Assembly (NCBI RefSeq): GCF_010731595.1
Contig: NZ_AP022582.1
Coordinates: 2,480,001 to 2,544,000, forward strand
From: Mycobacterium seoulense
GTDB taxonomy: Bacteria > Actinomycetota > Actinomycetes > Mycobacteriales > Mycobacteriaceae
Direction: 5' to 3'
DNA: 64,000 nucleotides
Both the position numbers and the translations under genes were made by a program. Shown here piece after piece: positions 57,601-64,000 of this stretch (its first letter is position 1; every line of letters begins with the position of its first letter). The notes under the pieces are model-generated. The model worked only from the letters and a program-made list of their open reading frames with translations. It was not told the origin of the DNA and did no database searches.

Positions 57601-60600
57601 CCGGCGGCGATGCGGCCGTACAGCGACGCGTGAATCTGGCGACCGGCGGCCAGCGACTTGCCCTGCCACCAGGTGGCCTGGGTGGCCACGACGTGGCCCG
57701 CGCCCTCGAACCTTTCGGACAGGCTCTGCCACTGGGCGTCGATGTCACCCTCGTCGGTCAGCCAGAGCTTGACCAGGTCCTCCCGCGCACTGGCCCACCG
57801 GTCGTCGAACACGACGGCCTTCTTGGCGTCGAAGGTCGGCGCGACCAGACGCGGCCAGTCCGCGCCGAGTTCGGCGGTGACCAGGTCGATGAGCTCGGCA
57901 TCCGTGGCCGTCGGCATGGCGCTGACGGGATCGTCGTGGCCCAACTGGTTGAGGATCAGCCGGGCCGCCGAGGCGAGCACGCCGTCGCGACCGGTGATCT
58001 GGTCGGTGAACTCGCTCAACGCGGCCGCGTCGACGGTCGCGCCGCCGCCACCGCCGGACGACGGCAACGCCACCGCGATGCCGCGACGCGCGGCGACCGA
58101 GGTCACCGCGGCGTCGACGACCTTGTCGACCGAGGCCGCGTCGGCCAGCGCGCCCTCGTGCAGGTGGCCCATGGCGCCGCCGCGCACGCTGGTGCCCTCG
58201 CGGGTTCCCAGCGCCACTTCGACCGTCACGTGCTTGGCCCACCCGTCGCCGAGCTCCCACGTCTTCTTGACCCGCTCGGCGATGGCGGCGGGCCGCTTGC
58301 CCGAGGGCCCCAACACCGTGCGCAACTGGTCGTTGATCGCGTCGGAAAGCACTGGGCCGAAGGGCTTGTACGTGCGCGCGAGCTTGGTCACCTGTGACCG
58401 CAGCCCGGCCAGGTCGGCCTCGGCGGCACCGTCGATGGCGCCGAGGTTCAATTCCGAACCCAGGTCCACCAGCAACTGGTTGCGCCGCGAGGAGGCGCCG
58501 TCGGTGATGGACTCGATGGAGTCCAACTCCTCGATCTGGTCGATGCGCATCTTGGCCGACAGCGCGATCAACGCCAAGGTGGCGTCGGCGGCGTCGAACC
58601 CGATGTCATCGGGGCGCGGGCCGGAGGACACGGCGGCCGGCGCCGGCGTGGGCGCCGCCTCCACCGGGGCGGCCCCCTCGGCCACCTCGGCGGCCGGCTC
58701 GTCCGCCTCCGGCTCCGGCTCCGGGTCGGTGTCGGTGGCGAACAGCACAGCGGCGTCGCGCTCGGCGTTGAGCACTTCGACTGTGCTGTGGGCATATTCG
58801 GGGAGCTTGAGGGTGTTGGTGGCCAATCCGGCGACGGTCGGCGCCGACTTCACGCCGATCTCGACGAACCGCTCCACGCCCAGCCCACCCGCGGCCTGTT
58901 CGGTGAACAGCAGGTCCTGGGTTTCGATCCAGCGCACCGGGCTGGCGAACTGCCATGCCAGCAGCTCGATCAAGACGATGCGCGCCATCTCGTTGCGGCG
59001 CTCGTTGAGCCAGGTGTCGTAGTCGGCGAGGATCTCGTCGAGCGGCTCGGCGGGCACCAAATCCCGGATCTCCTGGATGAAGTCGCGGTCCAGGGTGAAC
59101 GGACGCGGCACCAGGTTCGGAATGTAGCGGCCGATGATGACGTCGGGATCCTTGTCGCGCGGCATCACGCGTTCCAGCGAGCGGCGGAATTCGGCCACCC
59201 CGACGCGCAGCACCCGCGAGTGGAACGGCACGTCGATACCCGGCACAAGGATGAAAGAGCGCTTGCCGCCGGTGAGCTCGCGTCGCCGCTCCACCTCGGC
59301 CTCCAGCTCCTCGAGACCACGGACCGTGCCGGCGATCGCATACTGCGAACCGCGCAGGTTGAAGTTCACGATCTCCAGGAATTCACCTGTGCGCTCGGCG
59401 ATGCCGGCCACGAACCCGGGTACCTCGTCGTCCGGCAGGTCGATCTGCGACGGCCGGATCGCCGCCAGCCGGTAGTTGGAGCGGCCCAGCTCGTCGCGCG
59501 GCACGATGTCGTGCATCTTCGAGCCGCGGTGGAACACCGTCTCCAGCAACGCTTCCAGCTCGTAGATGCCGGTGACGCAGGCCAGCGCGGTGTACTCCCC
59601 GACGGAGTGGCCGCAGGCGATCGCACCCTCGACGAACGCGCCCTGCTCGCGCATCTCGGCGACCTGCGCCGCCGCCACGGTGGCCATCGCGACCTGGGTG
59701 AACTGCGTCAGGTACAGCACGCCCTCGGGGTGGTTGTAGTGCACGCCGCTGGCGATGATGCTGGTCGGGTTGTCGCGCACCACGTGCAGCACCGAGAAGC
59801 CCAGCGTGTCGCGGGTGAACTTGTCCGCCTTGTCCCACACCTTGCGAGCGGCCTTGGAGCGGGCGCGGACGTCCATGCCCATGCCCTTGTGCTGAATCCC
59901 CTGACCGGGGAAGGCATACACGGTATGCGGGGCGGCCAGGCGGGCCGTCGCCGACATCACCAGGTCGGACCCGATGCGGGCGGACACGTCCAAAACCTCT
60001 GCACCCTGGTCGATTCCGACGCGCTCGACGCGGAAGTCGACCTCGTCGCCGGGACGCACCATGCCCAGGAACCGAGCGGTCCAGCCGACCAGCCGGGCGG
60101 GGGGCCGAGCCTGGCCGTCGGTGGCGGTGACCGCGTGCTGCGCGGCCGCCGACAACCACATGCCATGCACGATGGGCGATTCCAGGCCGGCGAGCAGGGC
60201 GGCGGCCCGGTCGGTGTGGATCGGGTTGTGGTCACCGGACACCACGGCGAACGGCCGCATGTCGACGGGCGCCGTCAACCGGACGTCGCGGCGGCGGCGA
60301 CGCGGGGTGTCGGTCGCGTTCTGAGACACCGCGCCGCCGGCCCGCACCGGCTCGGTGAGCTCGGCGGGGCCCGTGCGTCCAAGGATCGCGAACCGCTCAT
60401 CGAGGCTGGCGATCGTCGCCCCGTCGGGGCCGGCGATGGTTACCGCAACCCGGACGACACGGCCCATGTCCGTGTCGATCGCCGGCGACGCCGTTGCGGC
60501 GATTGCCAATTCGGCTGGGACTGCGGGCACCGCGCCGACGACGTGGGCGGCGTGGTCGAGGTGCACGAGGCTGAGCAGGCCCTCGACGACCGGGACGCCG

Positions 60601-63600
60601 GTGTCGGTGAACGCCGAACCGATCGCCGCGAAGACGGCGGGCCAGCAAAGGCCCACCAGCGCGTCGGGCACGGTGCTCAGACCCGGTGCCAGCGGCTCGG
60701 AGAAGGTGGCCGTGACTCCGGTGTGGTCGGCGACCCGCTCGGGATCCCAGTCCACCGTCACGCTGGCCGTCCCTTCGACGACCGCGGGCAGGAACTCGGG
60801 CCCGTCGACACCGGCGGCGATCGCCAGCACCGCGCGCATGGCGGTGGCGGCGTCCTCGGTCGGCACCACCGGAGTTCCGCCATCAATGGTGTTGGCGGGC
60901 AGGGTGAATGGGATGTCGATCCAGGTTCCCGACAGCGGGACGCTCAGCACCACCCGGTCGCCGTCGACCTGAAGCCGCGCCCCGGTGGACGAGTGGGTGG
61001 CGCGGCGGCTTTCGGGGCCGTCGTGCACGAGCCAGTCGCCGGGGTCGGCGATCCGGTGGACGGGGTTGGTCGCGGTGCGACCGGCCCACTGCACGTCGGG
61101 AGCGTCGAGCACGACGGCCAGCGGTCCGGTCACGTCGGGGCGGCCCATCCGGCGCGACGCGACGGCCCGCGGCTGTCCGTTGCAAGACAGCACCTCGTCG
61201 ATGGCGGCCTGCTCGAAGCGGTCCAGCAGTTCACCGACGGGTTCGTCCATCCGGGTGATGCCGGCCACCGCCGCGGTACCCGGGATGATGCACACCTGGT
61301 CGGCGTCGTAGCGGGCGTCGTGGGCCTGCCACAGCGAGTCGCTTCGCCACCAGCGCCGCACGTCCTTGTCGATGACCGGCACGAAGTTGACCGGCTTGCC
61401 CAGCGTCTTGCAGAGGCTGACGAAGAACGGGACGTCGGCCGGGTGCAGCTGCACGGTTTCGGCGTCAGGGTAGTCGGCGACCAGCGTGGCGATGGCCTGC
61501 TGGGGGCTTTCCAGTAGCGCGGCGTCGGCGAACAGCGTGTCGATCGGGCCGGAATCGTTTGCGTGCAAACGCGCTTCGGCGCGGTGCAGCATCTGCTGGA
61601 ACCGGTCGCGCCAGGTGTCGGCCAGCCACGGGCTGCCCGGGGCGGCGGTGTCGGCCGTGGAGTTGCCGTCGCCGATGGTCAGCTCGACGTAGCGTTGCAA
61701 CCACTGCAGGTAGGTCATGTCGGCGACGTCGCCGAAGTAGGGCTTGGCGGTGTTCGCCATCGCCGCGATGATCTCGTCGCGACGCGCGGCGACGGCCTCC
61801 GCGTCACCGGCGACCTCGTCGAGCAGCCGGCCGCATCGCGACGCGCTGTTGTCGATCTCGTGGATGTCGGCGCCCAGCTGGCTGCGGCTGGAAGCCATGC
61901 CGCCCACGGCTTTTCCGGCGCCGACCCACCGGTCGGTGCCTTGGGTCTCGACGAGCATCCGCTTGACCGACGGCGACGTGGTGGCCTCCTTGGTCGCCAT
62001 CGCCGCGGTGCCGACCAGAATGCCGTCGATCGGCATCAGCGGGAAGCCGTACGCCTGCGCCCAACGCCCGGACAGATACTCGGCCGCCCGCTCGGGCGTG
62101 CCGATGCCACCGCCCACGCAGACGGTGATGTTGGAGCGCGACCGCAACTCCGAATACGTTGCCAGCAACAGGTCGTCGAGGTCTTCCCACGAGTGGTGGC
62201 CGCCGGCGCGCCCGCCCTCGATGTGCACGATCACCGGCTTGGTGGGCACCTCGGTCGCGATGCGGATGACCGAGCGGATCTGCTCGACCGTGCCGGGCTT
62301 GAATACGACGTGGCTGATGCCGACGTCGTTCAGCTCGTCGATCAGGTCGACGGCGTCCTCGAGGTCGGGGATGCCGGCGCTGATCACCAGGCCGTCGATC
62401 GCCGCACCGGACTGACGCGCCTTCTGCACCAAGCGCTTTCCGCCGACCTGCAGCTTCCACAGGTACGGGTCGAGGAACAGCGCGTTGAACTGATAGGTGC
62501 GGCCCGGCTCGAGCAGCGTGGCGAGCTCCTCGATGCGGCCGGCGAAGATTTCCTCGGTGACCTGCCCGCCGCCGGCCAGCTCGGCCCAGTGCCCGGCGTT
62601 GGCCGCCGCCGCGACGATCTTGGCGTCGACGGTGGTCGGGGTCATGCCCGCGAGCAGGATCGGCGAGCGGCCCGTCAACCGGGTGAACTTCGTCGAGAGC
62701 TTCACCCTGCCGTCGGGCAGGCGGACGACGGTCGGGGCATAGGTCGACCATGCGCGCGCCACCTCGGGGACGGCCCCGACGGTGAAGAGGTTGCGCTGCC
62801 CGCCGCGGGTCGCGGCGGGCACGATGCCGACGCCCAGGCCGCGGATGACCGGCGCGGTCAGCCGGGTCAGGATGTCGCCGGGACCCAGGTCCAGAATCCA
62901 GCGCGCACCGGCTTCGTGGACGCGGCTGATCTCCTCGACCCAGTCGACGCTGCGCACCAGGATGGCTTCGGTCAGCTCGCGGGCCAGCGCGACGTCCAGG
63001 CCGACCTTCTCGGCCCAACCGCCGACGATGTCGATGCCGTCGGCCAGCCGCGGCGTGTGGAAGCCGACCTCCACCTGCACCGGATCGAAGACGGGCGAGA
63101 AGACGTCGCCGCCGCGCAGCTTGTTCTTGCGGTCGGCCTCTTCCTTCTCCGAGATCTGCCGGCAGTAGAGCTCGAACCGGGACAGCTGTTCGGGCGTCCC
63201 GGTGATGACGACCGAACGCCGGCCGTTGCGGATGGACAGCACCGGGGGCAGCACGGTGCGGACATCCTGCGCGAACTCGTCGAGCAGCCGGCTGATGCGC
63301 TCGGGGTCGGCGTTGGTCACCGACACCATCGGCGGGCGGTCGCCGAGCACGGAGATCCCGCGCCGCCGGGCCACCAGCGTGCCGGCCGCCCCGATCAGCT
63401 GGGCCATCGCCAGCAGCTCGGCGTCGCGGGCACCCGCGGCCTTGAGCGCCTCGACGGCGAGCACCCCTTGCGAATGCCCGGCGACTGCCACCGGCGGGGT
63501 GGCTTGCAGGTCCATGCCTTGACGCGCCAGCGCGCGCACGGCCGCGATCTGGGTCAGCAGCACGCCGGGGATCGATACGGCCGCCGACGTCAGGTGCTTG

Positions 63601-63929
63601 TCCGACGGGACCGGATCCTCGGCCGCCAGCGCGCGCACCCAAGCGAGCGGCTCGAAACCGATCGGGCGCACCACCACCAGTTCCTTGGCCACCGGTTCGA
63701 GGAGCAGCTCGACCTCACCGACCAGCGTCGCCAGGTCCGATTCGATCCCGGCGGACGAGACCAGTTCCTCGAGGGTTTCCAGCCAGGCGCTGCCCTGGCC
63801 GCCGAACGCCACGGCGTACGGCTCGCCGGCCGTCAGGCGGTCGACCAGAGCGTGGGTCTCCCCGGCTGCCGGGTGCGGCCCATTTCCATCGCGGTCAGCG
63901 GACACCCGATCGTGCTCGTGGATCGTCAC
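54696..63929 (-). CDS. fas: Type I fatty acid synthase Fas
   Basis: A 3077-residue multienzyme that makes C16-C18 and C24-C26 acyl-CoA for phospholipids and mycolates. Domains in order, with rough active-site positions: acetyl transferase (VAGHSQGVLA, Ser near 153); FMN enoyl reductase (CVGGGIGTPERAAEYL near 605); dehydratase double hot-dog (GDHNPIHTDRA near 1234); malonyl/palmitoyl transferase (CGHSVGEYTALAC near 1441); ACP (DLGSELNLG, Ser near 1823); ketoreductase (VVTGASKGSIA near 2126); ketosynthase (GACATAAVSVEEG, Cys near 2724; His in KHDTST and GHAKGG near 2877 and 2914). All are intact. There is no C-terminal phosphopantetheinyl transferase; acpS supplies it. The GTG at 63929 has GGGAG 8 nt upstream. 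The M. tuberculosis protein has about 3069 residues. Confidence 0.97.
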   Translation of the reverse strand: MTIHEHDRVSADRDGNGPHPAAGETHALVDRLTAGEPYAVAFGGQGSAWLETLEELVSSAGIESDLATLVGEVELLLEPVAKELVVVRPIGFEPLAWVRALAAEDPVPSDKHLTSAAVSIPGVLLTQIAAVRALARQGMDLQATPPVAVAGHSQGVLAVEALKAAGARDAELLAMAQLIGAAGTLVARRRGISVLGDRPPMVSVTNADPERISRLLDEFAQDVRTVLPPVLSIRNGRRSVVITGTPEQLSRFELYCRQISEKEEADRKNKLRGGDVFSPVFDPVQVEVGFHTPRLADGIDIVGGWAEKVGLDVALARELTEAILVRSVDWVEEISRVHEAGARWILDLGPGDILTRLTAPVIRGLGVGIVPAATRGGQRNLFTVGAVPEVARAWSTYAPTVVRLPDGRVKLSTKFTRLTGRSPILLAGMTPTTVDAKIVAAAANAGHWAELAGGGQVTEEIFAGRIEELATLLEPGRTYQFNALFLDPYLWKLQVGGKRLVQKARQSGAAIDGLVISAGIPDLEDAVDLIDELNDVGISHVVFKPGTVEQIRSVIRIATEVPTKPVIVHIEGGRAGGHHSWEDLDDLLLATYSELRSRSNITVCVGGGIGTPERAAEYLSGRWAQAYGFPLMPIDGILVGTAAMATKEATTSPSVKRMLVETQGTDRWVGAGKAVGGMASSRSQLGADIHEIDNSASRCGRLLDEVAGDAEAVAARRDEIIAAMANTAKPYFGDVADMTYLQWLQRYVELTIGDGNSTADTAAPGSPWLADTWRDRFQQMLHRAEARLHANDSGPIDTLFADAALLESPQQAIATLVADYPDAETVQLHPADVPFFVSLCKTLGKPVNFVPVIDKDVRRWWRSDSLWQAHDARYDADQVCIIPGTAAVAGITRMDEPVGELLDRFEQAAIDEVLSCNGQPRAVASRRMGRPDVTGPLAVVLDAPDVQWAGRTATNPVHRIADPGDWLVHDGPESRRATHSSTGARLQVDGDRVVLSVPLSGTWIDIPFTLPANTIDGGTPVVPTEDAATAMRAVLAIAAGVDGPEFLPAVVEGTASVTVDWDPERVADHTGVTATFSEPLAPGLSTVPDALVGLCWPAVFAAIGSAFTDTGVPVVEGLLSLVHLDHAAHVVGAVPAVPAELAIAATASPAIDTDMGRVVRVAVTIAGPDGATIASLDERFAILGRTGPAELTEPVRAGGAVSQNATDTPRRRRRDVRLTAPVDMRPFAVVSGDHNPIHTDRAAALLAGLESPIVHGMWLSAAAQHAVTATDGQARPPARLVGWTARFLGMVRPGDEVDFRVERVGIDQGAEVLDVSARIGSDLVMSATARLAAPHTVYAFPGQGIQHKGMGMDVRARSKAARKVWDKADKFTRDTLGFSVLHVVRDNPTSIIASGVHYNHPEGVLYLTQFTQVAMATVAAAQVAEMREQGAFVEGAIACGHSVGEYTALACVTGIYELEALLETVFHRGSKMHDIVPRDELGRSNYRLAAIRPSQIDLPDDEVPGFVAGIAERTGEFLEIVNFNLRGSQYAIAGTVRGLEELEAEVERRRELTGGKRSFILVPGIDVPFHSRVLRVGVAEFRRSLERVMPRDKDPDVIIGRYIPNLVPRPFTLDRDFIQEIRDLVPAEPLDEILADYDTWLNERRNEMARIVLIELLAWQFASPVRWIETQDLLFTEQAAGGLGVERFVEIGVKSAPTVAGLATNTLKLPEYAHSTVEVLNAERDAAVLFATDTDPEPEPEADEPAAEVAEGAAPVEAAPTPAPAAVSSGPRPDDIGFDAADATLALIALSAKMRIDQIEELDSIESITDGASSRRNQLLVDLGSELNLGAIDGAAEADLAGLRSQVTKLARTYKPFGPVLSDAINDQLRTVLGPSGKRPAAIAERVKKTWELGDGWAKHVTVEVALGTREGTSVRGGAMGHLHEGALADAASVDKVVDAAVTSVAARRGIAVALPSSGGGGGATVDAAALSEFTDQITGRDGVLASAARLILNQLGHDDPVSAMPTATDAELIDLVTAELGADWPRLVAPTFDAKKAVVFDDRWASAREDLVKLWLTDEGDIDAQWQSLSERFEGAGHVVATQATWWQGKSLAAGRQIHASLYGRIAAGAENPDPGPYSNEVAVVTGASKGSIAASVVARLLDGGATVVATTSKLDDERLAFYRGLYRDYARYGAALWVVAANMASYSDIDALVEWIGTEQTESLGPQSIHIKDAQTPTLLFPFAAPRVAGDLSEAGSRSEMEMKVLLWAVQRLIGGLSKIGAERDIASRLHVVLPGSPNRGMFGGDGAYGEAKSALDALVTRWHAESSWASRVSLAHALIGWTRGTGLMGHNDAIVDAVEEAGVTTYSTDEMAAMLLGLCDVESKVAAAGAPIKADLTGGLAEADLDMAELAAKAREHATSGEQATEDVAAEGTIAALPSPPRGFTPAPPPEWADLDVDPADLVVIVGGAEIGPYGSSRTRFEMEVDNELSAAGVLELAWTTGLIRWEDDPQPGWYDTQSGDLVDEAELVERYHDAVVERVGIREFVDDGAIDPDHASPLLVSVFLDKDFTFVVSSEADARGFVEFDPEHTVIRPVPDSSDWQVTRKAGTEIRVPRKTKLSRTVGAQIPTGFDPTVYGISQDMASSTDRVALWNIVATVDAFLSSGFAPTELMRWVHPGLVASTQGTGMGGMTSMQTMYHGNLLGRNKPNDILQEVLPNVVAAHVIQSYVGSYGAMIHPVGACATAAVSVEEGVDKIRLGKAELVVAGGFDDLTLEAIIGFGDMAATADTSMMRGRGIHDSKFSRPNDRRRLGFVEAQGGGTILLARGDLALKMGLPVLAVVAYAQSFADGVHTSIPAPGLGALGAGRGGRDSALARSLAKLGVGADDIAVISKHDTSTLANDPNETELHERLADSLGRSEGAPLFVVSQKSLTGHAKGGAAVFQMMGLCQMLRDGVIPPNRSLDCVDDELAGSAHFVWVRETLRLGEKFPLKAGMVTSLGFGHVSGLVALVHPQAFIAALNPEQRADYQRRAEARLLAGQRRLASAIAGGAPMFERPADRRFDHDVPEKRQEAAMLLNPASRLGEGDAYEVSAG

Positions 63930-63955
63930 GTCTGTATCTCCCTGTATGCGTCATG

Positions 63956-63968
63956 TACGTCTTACGTA
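63956..63968. promoter_or_regulatory. Inverted repeat in the fas leader, candidate regulator site
   Basis: TACGTCTTACGTA is a perfect 5-bp inverted repeat (TACGT / ACGTA) with a 3-bp centre, 27-39 nt upstream of the fas GTG. The same leader also has two ATACAG words and ATGCGTCAT. FasR, an acyl-CoA-responsive activator, controls fas in mycobacteria by binding inverted repeats upstream of the gene. Whether this is its site cannot be told from the sequence, and the window ends before the full promoter. Confidence 0.4.
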
Positions 63969-64000
63969 TCAGTGCGTTCAGCCGGTCCGAAGGGGACAGG

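Noticed and set aside
58788..61517. 909-codon plus-strand open frame inside fas
   Set aside because: Antisense to the intact transferase and dehydratase domains of Fas; no recognisable motif.

Overview
The window is high-GC actinobacterial DNA with densely packed genes, frequent GTG starts and 4-nt stop/start overlaps. Gene content and order match the Mycobacterium tuberculosis segment from gdh (Rv2476c) to fas (Rv2524c), recalled from memory. There are no PE/PPE or PGRS genes and no insertion sequences, and several M. tuberculosis genes are absent (the fadD35 position, the PE26 position, the block after hisT). This suggests a slow-growing non-tuberculous mycobacterium; the species is not resolved. 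Layout: 1-6604 holds NAD-glutamate dehydrogenase (3' part outside the window), the ABC-F factor EttA and a second SSB. 6759-15782 holds a CopD/CtaG membrane protein and a lipid block (PlsB2, PlsC-HAD, a WS/DGAT acyltransferase, lipase/esterase LipQ); the three acyltransferases are translationally coupled. 15970-22440 is an accessory block that starts at a tRNA-Arg. It carries a secreted protein made of 10-residue repeats, an Ig-like exported protein, a cutinase, and a DJ-1 / ATP-grasp / beta-lactamase-fold cluster of unknown product. 22733-35868 is the branched-chain and acyl-CoA catabolic block: EchA14; BkdABC (branched-chain keto-acid dehydrogenase); CitE-like lyase, MaoC hydratase, acyl-CoA dehydrogenase FadE19, AccA1/AccD1 carboxylase and ScoAB CoA-transferase; and the divergent TetR repressor BkaR with three GTTA-N8-TAAC boxes in the divergent promoter. 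Together these genes take leucine-type keto acids to acetyl-CoA and acetoacetate. 35937-42774 holds an MmpS-like membrane protein, an MFS transporter, the mycolate-type reductase (Rv2509), a HerA-like ATPase, oligoribonuclease, tRNA-His and the L,D-transpeptidase LdtB. A tRNA-Lys at 43035 is followed by a second accessory block (43069-48932). It starts with the last piece of a tyrosine recombinase reading into the tRNA, then a DapB-like dehydrogenase with a convergent TetR, a DUF4239-like membrane protein, a BBE-type FAD oxidase and an unknown protein. 49057-63929 returns to shared gene order with a DUF3556 membrane protein, the Rv2520c homologue, Bcp peroxiredoxin, an M20 dipeptidase, AcpS and the giant type I fatty acid synthase. 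AcpS and Fas form one unit: AcpS supplies the phosphopantetheine for the Fas ACP domain. The least expected observation is at bcp. Its normal C-terminal tail (GHVAKLRRDLSV) is found about 760 bp downstream, fused in frame to a broken lipocalin fragment, so an insertion has given Bcp a new C-terminus.
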